Shown: piece after piece, positions 1 to 10,891 of the stretch
How the letters are laid out: each line of letters starts with the position of its first letter
How positions within the stretch are numbered: the first letter of the stretch is position 1
From: Prochlorococcus sp. AG-402-I23
GTDB taxonomy: Bacteria > Cyanobacteriota > Cyanobacteriia > PCC-6307 > Cyanobiaceae
Assembly (NCBI GenBank): GCA_003216915.1
Contig: QCIB01000014.1
Span: forward strand, 1 to 44,863
Reading direction: 5' to 3'
Length of the DNA stretch: 44,863 nt
Program-made: the position numbers and the translations under genes
Notes under the pieces: generated by a model
Seen by the model: the letters and a program-made list of their open reading frames with translations, nothing else
The model's database searches: none
What the model was told of the DNA's origin: nothing

Positions 1-1
1 G

Positions 2-94
2 ACTACTGAAGATAGTGATTATAAAGATTTAATAACAAAACTTCAAGAAATAAAATCAACTATTGCTTTGATGGAAAAAACAAAATTTAAATAA
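2..94 (+). CDS. 3' end of an unidentified gene
   Basis: An open frame enters from the left edge and ends at a TAA at 92-94, giving about 30 residues. The tail is charged and helix-prone and ends in MEKTKFK. It stops 11 bases before the TTG start of the penicillin-binding protein, so the two are probably cotranscribed. The fragment is too short to assign a family; the part outside the window would be needed. Confidence 0.55.
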   Translation, partial: TTEDSDYKDLITKLQEIKSTIALMEKTKFK

Positions 95-105
95 ATTTTA
101 TATTT

Positions 106-1896
106 TTGATAAAAACAAATCCTAACAAAAAACTTTATTCATTAAACAGACAACCTATAGTCTTACTTATTTTTTCTTCTGTTTCCTTTTTATTGATAAT
201 ATTTAGGTTAATTTTTTTACAACTTTTAAATTATGAATCTTTTAGGAAGATGTCAGATGAGAATAGGATCAGACTTATTGCTTCACAGCCAATACGCGGA
301 AGAATACTGGATAAAAATGGTTATGTTTTAGCAGATAGTAGACTGAAATATTCTTTAAAAATTAAGCCTCAATCTGTTAAAAAAAACAATTGGGAAAAAC
401 AAAAATCAAGTATTTCTAACTTGTTAAATATTGATAGTAATGTAATTCAAGAAAAATATACTGATGGTCTAAAAAATCAAAAACTTTCAGTAACTATTAT
501 TGATGATTTAAATGTAGATCAATTAATAAAGTTCAAGGAAAATGAAGGTAATTTAATTAGTTTTGAAATAGCTACCAAATTAATTAGAAATTACCCTTAC
601 AAATCTCTTGCTGCTCATGTAATTGGTTATACTCAGCCAATTACCGAATCAGAATATAAATTCTTATCTAAGAAGGGTTATAAATTAAATGACTTAATAG
701 GAAGAACAGGAATTGAATATGTTTACGAAGATTTTATAAGAGGTGAATGGGGCGGAGAAATGGTTGAAGTAAATTCTTTAGGAAAATTTCAAAGATCATT
801 AGGTATAAGACCTCCAGTACAAGGTAATGATATTGAACTAACAATCGACCTTAAGCTGCAATTAGTTGCTGAGGAAGTTCTTAAAGATAAAAAAGCTGGA
901 GCGATAGTAGTGATGGATCCAAGAGATGGTGCAATAAGAGCGATGGTAAGTAGGCCTAATTTTGATTTAAATTTTTTTTCAAGGGATTTTAAGTCTGAAA
1001 AAGAATATAATGATATATTTAATTCTCCTGAAAAACCTCTTTTTAATAGAGCATTAAATGCTTATGATCCAGGGAGTATTTGGAAAATTGTAACTGCTTT
1101 AGCGGGCTTGGAAAGTGGAAAATTTCCTAGAAATACCATGTTAGATACGAAACCATGTATAACTTATGGGAGTCAATGTTTTAGAGAGCACAATGATTTA
1201 GGCTTTGGGGTAATAGGTTACGAAGATGCTTTAAGAGTTTCTAGTAATACATTTTTTTATCAAGTGGGTTATGGAGTAGGAGTTGATGAAATTCATAAGG
1301 TCTCCCGAAAGCTTGGTTTTAATTCTTTATCTGGAATTGAAATTTCTGAACAAGAAAATATAGGATTAGTAGCTAGTAGTAAATGGGCTAAAAAAGGTAG
1401 AGGATGGGGGCAACCAGGAAGAACCCCTTGGGTTCCAGAAGATATTGCGAGTATGTCTATTGGACAATTTGTCGTTCAAGTAACTCCGATTCAAATAGCT
1501 AGAGCATATGCAGCGATTGCTAATGGAGGTTATCTAGTTACTCCACATTTGACTAAAAAAGATGTAGAAAGTCTTTTAGATAAAAAACGTATTCCAATTG
1601 ACATTGATCCACAAAATATTCAACTGATAAAAAGTGGTCTCAGGAAAGTAGTAGAGTCTGGCACGGGAGTATCAATTAATTATGGTGTTTCAAATTTACC
1701 TCCAGTGTCAGGTAAAACAGGAACTGCTGAAGATGGTGAAGGCGGCTTAGATCACGCATGGTTCGTTTGCTTTGCTCCTTCGGAAAAGAGTGAGTTGCTT
1801 GTAGTCGCTTTTGCACAAAATACTCCCGGTGGGGGTTCGGTACATGCGCTTCCTATGGCTAAACAAATTTTAAAAGTTTGGAATGAAAAAAATTGA
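106..1896 (+). CDS. mrdA: Class B penicillin-binding protein, PBP2/MrdA type
   Basis: Peptidoglycan D,D-transpeptidase that cross-links stem peptides in the periplasm. Residues about 17-42 form one hydrophobic membrane anchor, followed by the PBP dimerisation region with RGRILDKNG near residue 60. The transpeptidase domain carries all three active-site motifs: S324-I-W-K327, S379-S-N381 and K537-T-G539. The length (596 aa) fits class B PBPs. Phrases such as PVQGNDIELTIDLKLQ and SIGQFVVQVTPIQIARAYA look more like the elongation enzyme PBP2 than FtsI, but the split is a judgement. The TTG start is chosen because the in-frame stop at 88-90 leaves only ATA or TTG upstream of the membrane anchor. 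The next gene is convergent. Confidence 0.85.
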   Translation: MIKTNPNKKLYSLNRQPIVLLIFSSVSFLLIIFRLIFLQLLNYESFRKMSDENRIRLIASQPIRGRILDKNGYVLADSRLKYSLKIKPQSVKKNNWEKQKSSISNLLNIDSNVIQEKYTDGLKNQKLSVTIIDDLNVDQLIKFKENEGNLISFEIATKLIRNYPYKSLAAHVIGYTQPITESEYKFLSKKGYKLNDLIGRTGIEYVYEDFIRGEWGGEMVEVNSLGKFQRSLGIRPPVQGNDIELTIDLKLQLVAEEVLKDKKAGAIVVMDPRDGAIRAMVSRPNFDLNFFSRDFKSEKEYNDIFNSPEKPLFNRALNAYDPGSIWKIVTALAGLESGKFPRNTMLDTKPCITYGSQCFREHNDLGFGVIGYEDALRVSSNTFFYQVGYGVGVDEIHKVSRKLGFNSLSGIEISEQENIGLVASSKWAKKGRGWGQPGRTPWVPEDIASMSIGQFVVQVTPIQIARAYAAIANGGYLVTPHLTKKDVESLLDKKRIPIDIDPQNIQLIKSGLRKVVESGTGVSINYGVSNLPPVSGKTGTAEDGEGGLDHAWFVCFAPSEKSELLVVAFAQNTPGGGSVHALPMAKQILKVWNEKN

Positions 1897-1918
1897 TAAG
1901 AATTTTTTGTTTTAAAGT

Positions 1919-2443
1919 TTATGTTTTTAATTTTTTCATTTGTAAAAGTCTTTGAATAATATCTTCAATAGTTTTTGTATCTATAGGTTTACTATATGAG
2001 GATAAAAGTTGTCTCCCTAATACTTGACTTCCTAAATGCACTAATTGGATGCGTAATGATGTCAGCAGTTCTAATCCTATGCCTCCCGAGAATGTTGCAA
2101 TTGCAATCGGTTGACCATTAAATAAATTCCTAAAGTCATCTCCCGAAATAGAGAGCCATGCTATGAAGTTGGAGAGAATGGGAGGTATAGATCCATTATA
2201 TTCAGGCGCACAAATCACCCACCTTTCAATCTTGAAAAGCTTTTTTTTTAATTCTTCTATTTCATTTGGAATATTTTCTTTGCTGTGAATTCTTGGATTA
2301 AATAATGGAATATCAAGAGTGGTAAGATCTAAAATTTCAGAACTTATTTTAAGATCATTACTTTTTTCAAGGAATTTCTCAGAAAGTTCTAAATTTTTCC
2401 CACAACTAGCTGAAATAATTATAAGATCCTTTGTTTCAGTCAT
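1919..2443 (-). CDS. NADPH-dependent FMN reductase-family flavoprotein
   Basis: A 174-residue flavodoxin-like protein. The FMN-binding family signature PEYNGS is at residues 80-85, after a Rossmann-type start (IIISASCGKN). Family members use NAD(P)H to reduce flavin, quinone or metal ions; the substrate here cannot be told. It is the last gene of a leftward operon with two flavodiiron genes, with 17 bases separating it from the flv1-like gene, so a role in the same redox response (electron supply or flavin handling) is an inference. No Shine-Dalgarno sequence is visible, as is common in this genome. Confidence 0.85.
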   Translation of the reverse strand: MTETKDLIIISASCGKNLELSEKFLEKSNDLKISSEILDLTTLDIPLFNPRIHSKENIPNEIEELKKKLFKIERWVICAPEYNGSIPPILSNFIAWLSISGDDFRNLFNGQPIAIATFSGGIGLELLTSLRIQLVHLGSQVLGRQLLSSYSKPIDTKTIEDIIQRLLQMKKLKT

Positions 2444-2460
2444 GAATAAGATAAATAAAT

Positions 2461-4263
2461 TTAATAGTTAGCACCAGTTTTACGGTGATGCACTGCTGTG
2501 AGACAATCAGATTTTAGTATATTACCGTGTAGTACTTCAGCGTATATTACCCAATGATCTCCACATTCCATTCTTTCTTTTACAGATGCATCCAACCATG
2601 CTAAAGAGTGAGGAATTATTATCTGTGCATTAGGAGTTAATTCAATATTTAAGCCTTCGAATCTATCTTCACCAGGTGAGAAAGGTTTTGTGAATCTTTT
2701 TAAAGGTTCTTTAAAATCTTTTTCACTTAAAATATTTAACGCAAATGAATCTCCAATTTGAAGTAGAGACTCTACCGATCTATCTTTTGCTACTGCAATA
2801 CTTAATCCCGGTGGAGAAAAACTTGCTTGACTAACCCACGAGGCAAGCATAGCTCCTCTGATATTATTCTCATCTTTTCCTTTAGAGGCAGTTAGGACAC
2901 AAAGTGAGCCAATTACTCTTCCAAGAGCTTGTAACTTTGGATCGGTTTTACTTGTAATCATTCCAGTATCTGATTTTCTTGGTTTTTTCTTAGCTTTCTT
3001 TAAAATTTTTCTCCCAAAGTGAGTTCCTATTTCTTCTAGCTCTTTAATTTTTGGTTTATCTGGACTGAATTTAATTCTGATAGGTTCAAAACTAAATTGA
3101 AAACCGCCGTCTTTTAATTTTGATTCAAGTAAATCTATCGCTTCCCCGCTCCAGCCAAAACTACCAAAAATTCCAACTGGTTTATCTCTATTGCCTTCTG
3201 ATAACAATGTCCCTAGTGCACTCACTATAGGAGTTGGGGCATGCCCCCCAAGTGTGGGAGATCCTATTAAATATCCATCAGCATTTTGGATGGATTTTAT
3301 AAGTACATCATTTGATGTAAATTCACAATTAATACTTTCTACTTCAACAGAAGTTCTATTTATCCCTTTGGCTAAAGCATCACCTATGGAGGCTGTATTT
3401 CCATAAGCACTTGCATAGATAAGAGCGATTTTAGGATTATTTGTTGAGAGATTTTCACCCCATCGAATATAGTCATTTAAAAAGCTTTTTAAGCTATATT
3501 CGATAGCTGGACCGTGCAAAGGTGCAATAGTTTTAATCTCATAATCTGCAATTTTTTCAGTTATTGATACCACTTGAGTAGACATTGGTGCCATCAGACA
3601 ATCATAAAAGTGTTTTCTATCAATTTCTGTACTAATTCGATTTGTCTCAGACCAATATTTACATGCAATGTGTGCAGAGAAAATTTTTTCACTTAGAAGT
3701 ATTTCTTGATTATATTCATAAATTATTAGGCCTCCAGGCCAACGTGCTGTTGGAATAGGAATTAACTCTAATGAAATGTTACCTAATTCTAAATTAAGTT
3801 CCTTTTTGATTATGTTTATTTTAGGTAATTGAATTTCAACGAAGTCTTGTAAGTTAGGATTTCTTTGATTCCAAAGTTCATTTATAAGTTTAAAGCCAGG
3901 ATTTGAGCAAGTTATGGTTAGGTCTTGAAATTGCTTACTAATGGTTTTTATGGTTTCTAAGATTTGGGGATTGATATGTCCAGAAATGATATTAATTTTT
4001 TTTAATTTATATTGATTAAAAAAGTTAGATATTATCTCATTAAATAAATTTAAATATTGCTTTTCAGGAGGATGAATAATAAAAAGTTCTTCATTATTTC
4101 TTATTAAAAAAGTGTTAAAAGATGTTCCTTTTTCGAGATTAAACTCAAGTTCAAATCGTTCTTTATTATGGTCAAGAAATCTAATGCAAGTAAAATTTTC
4201 AGCAATTTCAAATTTTGATAAGTTTTGATTCTCTGCAAGTAAGCTTATATTAATCTCTGACAT
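2461..4263 (-). CDS. flv1: Flavodiiron protein, Flv1-like, with degenerate diiron site
   Basis: Three-domain cyanobacterial flavodiiron protein (600 aa): metallo-beta-lactamase-like domain (about 25-265), flavodoxin (about 278-430, IALIYASAYGNT) and C-terminal flavin reductase (about 440-595). Flv1 and Flv3 act as a heteromer that reduces O2 to water on the acceptor side of photosystem I. The diiron ligand motif HxExDH is replaced by H96-I-N-P-Q-I; by alignment with the neighbouring paralogue, R174 and K193 replace a His and an Asp ligand, and H250 is kept. Only two of seven ligands therefore survive, as known for Flv1-class subunits. It follows flv3 by 20 bases and precedes a flavin reductase gene. 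Confidence 0.9.
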   Translation of the reverse strand: MSEINISLLAENQNLSKFEIAENFTCIRFLDHNKERFELEFNLEKGTSFNTFLIRNNEELFIIHPPEKQYLNLFNEIISNFFNQYKLKKINIISGHINPQILETIKTISKQFQDLTITCSNPGFKLINELWNQRNPNLQDFVEIQLPKINIIKKELNLELGNISLELIPIPTARWPGGLIIYEYNQEILLSEKIFSAHIACKYWSETNRISTEIDRKHFYDCLMAPMSTQVVSITEKIADYEIKTIAPLHGPAIEYSLKSFLNDYIRWGENLSTNNPKIALIYASAYGNTASIGDALAKGINRTSVEVESINCEFTSNDVLIKSIQNADGYLIGSPTLGGHAPTPIVSALGTLLSEGNRDKPVGIFGSFGWSGEAIDLLESKLKDGGFQFSFEPIRIKFSPDKPKIKELEEIGTHFGRKILKKAKKKPRKSDTGMITSKTDPKLQALGRVIGSLCVLTASKGKDENNIRGAMLASWVSQASFSPPGLSIAVAKDRSVESLLQIGDSFALNILSEKDFKEPLKRFTKPFSPGEDRFEGLNIELTPNAQIIIPHSLAWLDASVKERMECGDHWVIYAEVLHGNILKSDCLTAVHHRKTGANY

Positions 4264-4283
4264 TTTAAAGACTTATTTATTTA

Positions 4284-6059
4284 CTAATAATGATTAGCAA
4301 CTTTTCTATGATGAACTGCTGTCTTGCATGATAAGTCAGAGACATTACCTTTTTCAACAATTCCGTAAATTATCCAATGGTCTGGAGTCTCCAGTCTGGA
4401 GCTGACTTTACAATCTAAAAAGGCGAGTGAATCTGAGAGGACTGGTCCTCCTTCTGCAATGTTGCTAATTACATCTACATCTGCGAATCTATCAGCTCCA
4501 GGAGCAAATCTTTTTAAAAAATGTCTGAACATTTTTTGATAGTTATCTTCTCTCAAGATATTTACAACAAAACCTTCTCCAACTTGCATATATGATTCAA
4601 TAGCTCTATCTTTTGCTACTGCAACTGTAATACCTGGTGGAGAAAAACTTGCTTGACTAACCCAACTTGCTACCATCGCACTTTGTCTAAATGTCGAACC
4701 TTCTCCCTGGCTCGCTGTGACTACATATAATCCTCCACTTAGCCTACCTAAAGCTTTATCTAAATTTGAGTCAAGGCTCTTCATAGAAGCAATATTTTTC
4801 TTTTTATTAATCAATTGACCCAAGTCAGTTCCAGCTTCTTCGAATTGTTGATAAACAATGGGATCTGGAATGTTTTTAACTCTTAAAGGAGAAATAGCTT
4901 CTTTTTGACCAAGTTCTCTTAATTTATTGGCTAAGGAATCTATTGGTTCATCATTTCCACCAAATGCATCATAGACGGCTGTAAGTTGTTTTGATTTTAG
5001 TGCTGCAAATAAAGTACCAATAGATTCTTTTAATTCAATATCTGAATCTACTGGCCATGTGGGTACAACTACTGCTTTTGATTCCGAAATTAAACTTGTT
5101 AATTCTTGGGGGTCAGAAGATCTTAAATCAATTAATTGAACCTGTGCATCTGCTTTACTTATCCCATGAGATATCGCTTGACTTAATCGATCACAATAAC
5201 CATAGTCGCTTACATAGCAGACTGATACAAAATCGTTACCTTTGCTTTTATTGCTACTCCATTCGTGATATTTTCCTTTCCAAAAATTGACTTGATTATG
5301 AAGCAAAGGTCCATGACCTACGGCTATTGTTTTTAATTCAGGTAGCTTATCTATTCTTTTAATTGCCTGCAGAACGCTTCTAGCGTTTGGACCCATTAGG
5401 CAATCGTAATAAAAACGAAAATCATCATATATTTCTTTTTGATCAGTGTCATAAAATTCATCAGAACAATAATGGAGTCCAAATGCATCGCATGTATATA
5501 GAACATGCGTGCTGTGGTCATATGAAAAAATTGTATCTGGCCAATGTAAATTTGGTGCGCTTATAAATTCAATATTATGTTCTAAACCGCTATTAGGATT
5601 AGTTCCCAGACTTAAAAACTCTCCACTTTTGACTTCTAGACGTTTAAAGGGAATATGTATTTGGTCTTCAATAAATTTAAGGGCTAATTTTGATCCTACT
5701 ACTGTGATATTTTTGTTTAATTCTAAAAGACTACCTATTAAACCAGAATGATCAGGTTCTGTATGGCTCGTAATTAGATAATCAACTTCTTGTGGATTAA
5801 CCTTTTGCAGTAATTCTTTAAACCATAATTCTTCGAACTTTACGTGACTAGTATCAATAATTGCTAGTTTTTCTCCCTTAATAATAAAACTATTGTAAGT
5901 AGTACCATTTCTTAAGCCAAACTCAATATCAAATCTACTGCGATCCCAATCCAAAGATCTTATGGCACAAGAATCATTAGCGAAATTTTGAGATTGAACT
6001 GTCAGCTTGTTATTAATTTGTGCCAATTTAGAATTACTTGTCTGGGCAGAGGCTAGCAT
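4284..6059 (-). CDS. flv3: Flavodiiron protein, Flv3-like, with complete diiron site
   Basis: 591-residue paralogue of the downstream Flv1-like gene with the same three domains. All seven expected iron ligands are present: H99, E101, D103, H104 (SHTEPDH motif), H172, D191 and H249. The flavodoxin domain starts near residue 280 and the flavin reductase domain near 435. This is the canonical subunit of the Flv1/Flv3 O2-photoreduction (Mehler-like) pair, which protects photosystem I under fluctuating light. First gene of the leftward operon flv3-flv1-FMN reductase. A TATAAT lies just upstream at 6072-6077. Confidence 0.92.
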   Translation of the reverse strand: MLASAQTSNSKLAQINNKLTVQSQNFANDSCAIRSLDWDRSRFDIEFGLRNGTTYNSFIIKGEKLAIIDTSHVKFEELWFKELLQKVNPQEVDYLITSHTEPDHSGLIGSLLELNKNITVVGSKLALKFIEDQIHIPFKRLEVKSGEFLSLGTNPNSGLEHNIEFISAPNLHWPDTIFSYDHSTHVLYTCDAFGLHYCSDEFYDTDQKEIYDDFRFYYDCLMGPNARSVLQAIKRIDKLPELKTIAVGHGPLLHNQVNFWKGKYHEWSSNKSKGNDFVSVCYVSDYGYCDRLSQAISHGISKADAQVQLIDLRSSDPQELTSLISESKAVVVPTWPVDSDIELKESIGTLFAALKSKQLTAVYDAFGGNDEPIDSLANKLRELGQKEAISPLRVKNIPDPIVYQQFEEAGTDLGQLINKKKNIASMKSLDSNLDKALGRLSGGLYVVTASQGEGSTFRQSAMVASWVSQASFSPPGITVAVAKDRAIESYMQVGEGFVVNILREDNYQKMFRHFLKRFAPGADRFADVDVISNIAEGGPVLSDSLAFLDCKVSSRLETPDHWIIYGIVEKGNVSDLSCKTAVHHRKVANHY

Positions 6060-6071
6060 AGGACAACTCGC

Positions 6072-6077
6072 ATTATA
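6072..6077 (-). promoter_or_regulatory. Candidate -10 box for the flv3 operon
   Basis: Read on the minus strand this is a perfect TATAAT, 12 bases before the flv3 ATG. If used, the transcript would have a leader of only about 5-6 bases. No convincing -35 was recognised. The 119-base gap also has to hold the alaS promoter on the other strand. Confidence 0.35.
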
Positions 6078-6178
6078 AAATAACTTTAGTTATGTAGAAT
6101 ATAAATCCGCGTGATTATTTTTGCGAAATAACCGAAATTACGCTTTTCTTTAATTTTTGTTCTTTTTATTCTGGATAA

Positions 6179-8839
6179 ATGACATCTCAACTAATCAAAA
6201 AAATAGTTACTGGAGATGAGATAAGAAATGCTTTTTTAAAATTTTACAGTGAAAAATTTCATAAAATCATTCCAAGTGCATCTTTAATTCCAGATGATCC
6301 TACGGTTATGCTCACAATTGCTGGAATGCTACCTTTCAAACCAGTTTTTTTAGGTTTAAAAGAAAGACCATCAAAAAGGGCTACATCTAGCCAAAAGTGC
6401 ATCAGAACAAACGATATAGAAAACGTTGGATTTACAGCTAGACATCACACTTTTTTTGAAATGCTTGGTAATTTCTCTTTTGGAGATTACTTTAAACGAG
6501 AGGCTATTCAGTGGGCTTGGGAATTAGTTACTAATATTTATCAACTTTCTGCTGAAAATATAATTGTGAGTGTCTTTCACGAAGACGGAGAGTCTGAAAG
6601 AATTTGGAGAGATGAAATTGGTATTCATCCAGATAGGATAGTGAAACTAGGTGAGAAAGATAATTTTTGGTCTTCTGGAAAAACAGGTCCTTGTGGACCT
6701 TGTTCGGAATTATACTATGACTTTTATCCCGAAAAAGGTCTGCAGAATGTTGATTTAGAAAATGGAGATCGTTTTATTGAATTTTATAATCTTGTTTTTA
6801 TGCAATATAATCGTGATCCTAATGGAAAACTGACAGATTTAAAATTTAAAAATATTGATACAGGAATGGGCCTTGAAAGGATGGCTCAAATATTGCAAAA
6901 AAAGCAAAATAATTATGAGACAGATTTAATTTTTCCTATCATTCAAAAAACTTGTGAGATTGCAAATATTGATTATTTTTCATCAGATGATAAAAACAAA
7001 ATTTCTTTCAAAATTATTGGAGATCATACAAGAGCTGTTATTCATTTAATTTCTGATGGAGTAGCAGCAAGTAATCTCGGCAGGGGGTATATATTAAGAA
7101 GGCTTATTAGAAGAATGGTCAGACATGGGAGATTATTAGGCATAACAAATGAATTTTTACCGCATATTGCTAATGTCGGGATCAGTTTAATGCAAAATAA
7201 TTATCCTGATTTAAAAAATAATAACGATTTAATTTTGAATGAAATAAGAATTGAAGAAGAAAGGTTTAGGGAAACTCTTGAAAGGGGAGAGAAATTGCTA
7301 GATGAGTTAATTTCTTCAGGGCAGAAATCAATTTCTGGTTTTAAAGCTTTCGAACTTTATGATACCTATGGATTTCCTCTAGAACTTACTATAGAAATTG
7401 CTGAAGAAAATAGTATCAGTGTAGATGTAAAGGGTTTTGAAGAAGAAATGAATACACAAAAAGAGAGAGCTAAAGCTGCATCAAGTAATATAGATTTGAC
7501 ATTAGAGGGATCATTAGAGCGAGAAATAGATCTTTTTAACAAAACTGTTTTTAATGGTTATGATTTGCTCCTTTCGGAATCTGAAATAAAGGGTATATTT
7601 TTGGATTCAACATTGGTTAAGCAAGCAAGTGAAGGTCAGAAAGTTTTAATTGTTCTGGATCAGACAACTTTTTATGGAGAATCTGGTGGTCAAGTTGGTG
7701 ATATTGGAACGATATTTTCAAAAGATGTAGAGGTCTTAGTTGATAATGTTATTCGAAAGAAAAATGTTTTTTTACATTATGGAACGATCAAAAAAGGAAT
7801 ATTAACTATTGGACAAAAAGTGAAGACTAATGTTAAATCCTCTTATAGAGCTAAGGCTGCTGCAAATCATACAGCTACCCATTTATTGCAATCTGCCCTC
7901 AAATCAATTGTTAATGAAGGTGTTGGACAAAAAGGTTCATTAGTAGCCTTTAACAAATTAAGATTTGACTTTAATTCTTCTCATCCTATTTCTAAAGATC
8001 AAATTTCTAAGATTGAGACTCTAGTTAACTCTTGGATTATGGAAAACCATATCTTAGAAATAAAAAATATGTCTAAGAGTGAGGCTCTTGAAAAGGGTGC
8101 AGTGGCCATGTTTGGGGAAAAATATGATGATGAAGTGCGTGTTGTTAATGTACCAGGAGTTTCAATGGAACTTTGTGGTGGCACACATGTTAAAACTACA
8201 TCCGAATTAGGCTCTTTCAAAATAATCAGTGAGGAAGGAATCTCATCCGGAGTCAGAAGAATCGAAGCATTATCAGGCCAATCAGCATTTGACTATTTCT
8301 GTGATAGAAATGCTTTAGTAAATCAACTAAGTGATTTGTTAAAAGCAAATCCTAATCAACTTTTTGAAAGGGTTAATAATTTGCAAGCAGAGCTTAATAA
8401 TAAGAATAAAGAGATACAAAAAATGAAAGATGAAGTTGCATATTTTAAATACTCTTCTATAAAATCATCCGCAGAAATAGTGAATTCTTTTTCAATTTTA
8501 GTAAATCAAATTGATGGCTTAGATGGAAATTCTTTGCAATCTGCGGCATTTAATTTAACTTCACATTTAGGAAATAAAGCAATAGTGATTCTTGGGGGAA
8601 TACCAAATCCAGAAAATAGAAAGTTGTTATTTGTAGTTTCTTTAGGTGATGATGCAGTAAAAATAGGATTGCATGCAGGTAAATTAATTAATGAGATTGC
8701 AAGAATTTGTTCGGGAGGAGGAGGAGGAAAGTCTAACTTTGCTCAAGCAGGTGCTAAGGATATTGATAAGTTAAGTAGTGCTTTAGATTTTGCTAAAAAT
8801 AATTTGCAAAAAAAATTAGAAAGTCATTCTGATAAATAA
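6179..8839 (+). CDS. alaS: Alanyl-tRNA synthetase
   Basis: Charges tRNA-Ala with alanine in the cytoplasm. The 886-residue length is normal. The class II catalytic core starts at residue 8 or so ([50 protein letters not shown]). The editing domain zinc ligands are visible as H564-x3-H568 (NHTATH) and C666-GGT-H670. The C-terminal DHHA1-like part ends in the glycine-rich [13 protein letters not shown] motif. It is divergent from the flavodiiron operon. Its last 16 bases overlap the 3' end of the convergent speA. Confidence 0.97.
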   Translation: MTSQLIKKIVTGDEIRNAFLKFYSEKFHKIIPSASLIPDDPTVMLTIAGMLPFKPVFLGLKERPSKRATSSQKCIRTNDIENVGFTARHHTFFEMLGNFSFGDYFKREAIQWAWELVTNIYQLSAENIIVSVFHEDGESERIWRDEIGIHPDRIVKLGEKDNFWSSGKTGPCGPCSELYYDFYPEKGLQNVDLENGDRFIEFYNLVFMQYNRDPNGKLTDLKFKNIDTGMGLERMAQILQKKQNNYETDLIFPIIQKTCEIANIDYFSSDDKNKISFKIIGDHTRAVIHLISDGVAASNLGRGYILRRLIRRMVRHGRLLGITNEFLPHIANVGISLMQNNYPDLKNNNDLILNEIRIEEERFRETLERGEKLLDELISSGQKSISGFKAFELYDTYGFPLELTIEIAEENSISVDVKGFEEEMNTQKERAKAASSNIDLTLEGSLEREIDLFNKTVFNGYDLLLSESEIKGIFLDSTLVKQASEGQKVLIVLDQTTFYGESGGQVGDIGTIFSKDVEVLVDNVIRKKNVFLHYGTIKKGILTIGQKVKTNVKSSYRAKAAANHTATHLLQSALKSIVNEGVGQKGSLVAFNKLRFDFNSSHPISKDQISKIETLVNSWIMENHILEIKNMSKSEALEKGAVAMFGEKYDDEVRVVNVPGVSMELCGGTHVKTTSELGSFKIISEEGISSGVRRIEALSGQSAFDYFCDRNALVNQLSDLLKANPNQLFERVNNLQAELNNKNKEIQKMKDEVAYFKYSSIKSSAEIVNSFSILVNQIDGLDGNSLQSAAFNLTSHLGNKAIVILGGIPNPENRKLLFVVSLGDDAVKIGLHAGKLINEIARICSGGGGGKSNFAQAGAKDIDKLSSALDFAKNNLQKKLESHSDK

Positions 8840-10770
8840 CTACTTTTTCTGAGGCTCATTTCGATTCGATCAATTAATTTCCTTGCTTCTTCTATAGTCA
8901 ATTTTTTTTGATCAATTGCTGATTCAGTATTAATTCTTATAGATTCAACCAAAGAAGCTGAACTGTAATCCAATAATTCTAAAATTTCAGATTTACTATC
9001 CTCTTTTATAATATTTTTGATCTTATATGAATTATCTTGATTTATATCTATATGAACTACGTTTGTATTGCCAAATAAATTGTGCAAGTTTCCTAATGCT
9101 TCTTGATAGGCTCCAGTCATAAAAATTCCAATTAGATAATCTTCATCTTGCTCTGGCCTATGTAAATTTAGTAATGATTTAATTTTTCCATCATCAATAA
9201 AATTATTTAGTTTCCCATCTGAATCACAAGTTAAATCTGCAAAGTTGCCTTTGCAGAATGGCTCTTCTAAATGCCTATGTATTGGTACTATTGGGAAAAT
9301 CTGATTGATTGCCCAGCTATCGGGAATAGATTTAAAGATAGATAAATTTGCATAATAAGTTGATGCAAGAGTTTCTGTAATTTCAGATAAATCAGGGTGC
9401 TTGATTTCATCATTATTCAGGTTATTAGAAATTTCTTTTGCGCAAGCCCAGGTCAGTTCTTCGGCATAAGCTCGTTCAGCTAAACTTAAAAATCCTAATC
9501 TAAAGGCAACTAAGCAATCTTCTTTAAACTTTTTTGCATCATTCCATAGTTCAATTATTTGAGATAAATTAATTTTTTTATTTTTAAGTTTTTTTAGTTC
9601 ATAGAAAGTTTCAAGTAAATTTGAAATGATTAATTGTTGATTTTTTTTATCAAAAATTTGTAGTTTGGAACTGACATGGCTTGTTCCTAAGACATTAAAA
9701 ATTAAAACTGAACAATGACTAATTATTGCTCTTCCACTCTCTGAGATTATGATTGGATGTTTGATATTATTTAATTCACATGAATCTTTAATGGTTGCAA
9801 TTACATCGTTAGCATAATTTTGAAGAGAGTAATTAGTAGAGGTGTTGGAGGAGGTTTTTGTTCCATCAAAATCTATCCCTAATCCCCCCCCAACGTCGAT
9901 ATATTGCATTGGGGCTCCTAGTTTGCATAGTTCAACATAGATTTGACTCGCTTCTTGTAACGCGTCTTTGATTACAGCAATATCACTAATTTGACTTCCT
10001 ATATGAAAGTGGAGCAATTTCATTTCGTTTATAAGATTTGCTTCTTTAAGTTCTTTTATTGTCGACATAATTTCTGGGATTGATAATCCAAATTTGGAAT
10101 TATCTCCAATAGATTTTCCCCACCTGCCACTACTTTTACTTGATAACTTTGCTCTAATTCCTATCAATGGAGTCGCGTTGAGTTCTTGAACTGCTTGAAT
10201 AATTCTTTTTACCTCAACTCGCTGTTCAATAACTATTATTGGATTTTTGCCGAGTTTTCTGGCTAAAGTAGCAATCTCAATATATTTTTTATCTTTATAT
10301 CCGTTGCATATTAATAGTGAATTTTGGTTTTCAAGAAGTGCAAGACCAATTAATAGTTCTGATTTACTTCCTACTTCTAAACCAAAATTATATTGGCTTC
10401 CCAACTCTATTATCTTTTCCAGGACATTTTTTTGTTGATTACATTTGACAGGAAAAACTCCTTGATAAATGTTCTTATATCTATAAGTTTTTATTGCTTT
10501 TAAAAAAGAGTCATGTAGTGCATTTATTCGATCTTTTAAGATATCATTAAATCTTATTATTAATGGAGGATTTATTTCTCTACTTTTAAGTTCTTTGACA
10601 AGTTTAAAAAGATCAATCTTATTTTCAGATTTTATATCTTTAGTTACGGAAATATTTCCTTTGGAATTTATAGAAAAATATTTATCCCCCCATTTGTCTA
10701 TGTTGTAAGTTGAAATACTATCTTCAATAGTCCAAATATTCTTTAATTTTTTCGGCTCAAAATTGGTCAA
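8824..10770 (-). CDS. speA: Biosynthetic arginine decarboxylase
   Basis: PLP-dependent decarboxylation of arginine to agmatine, the first step of polyamine synthesis. The 648-residue length fits the SpeA family (fold III). The PLP lysine is K109 in GVFPVKCNQ, and the C-terminal half carries the CDSDGK motif that supplies the second active-site cysteine. A glycine-rich phosphate-binding stretch ([15 protein letters not shown]) follows the LLHFHIGSQ strand. Its stop lies inside the 3' end of convergent alaS (16-base overlap). It is divergent from ndk across a 121-base gap. Confidence 0.95.
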   Translation of the reverse strand: MTNFEPKKLKNIWTIEDSISTYNIDKWGDKYFSINSKGNISVTKDIKSENKIDLFKLVKELKSREINPPLIIRFNDILKDRINALHDSFLKAIKTYRYKNIYQGVFPVKCNQQKNVLEKIIELGSQYNFGLEVGSKSELLIGLALLENQNSLLICNGYKDKKYIEIATLARKLGKNPIIVIEQRVEVKRIIQAVQELNATPLIGIRAKLSSKSSGRWGKSIGDNSKFGLSIPEIMSTIKELKEANLINEMKLLHFHIGSQISDIAVIKDALQEASQIYVELCKLGAPMQYIDVGGGLGIDFDGTKTSSNTSTNYSLQNYANDVIATIKDSCELNNIKHPIIISESGRAIISHCSVLIFNVLGTSHVSSKLQIFDKKNQQLIISNLLETFYELKKLKNKKINLSQIIELWNDAKKFKEDCLVAFRLGFLSLAERAYAEELTWACAKEISNNLNNDEIKHPDLSEITETLASTYYANLSIFKSIPDSWAINQIFPIVPIHRHLEEPFCKGNFADLTCDSDGKLNNFIDDGKIKSLLNLHRPEQDEDYLIGIFMTGAYQEALGNLHNLFGNTNVVHIDINQDNSYKIKNIIKEDSKSEILELLDYSSASLVESIRINTESAIDQKKLTIEEARKLIDRIEMSLRKSSYLSE

Positions 10771-10891
10771 TTTATTTCTTAGTGATTAAAAATGTTTTTG
10801 AAAATAACTCAAATCAATATCTTTTATTTTAATGATTACTTGCCAAGTTACCACCCAAAAGTTGAATATACATAGAGTGATTATTAACTAA

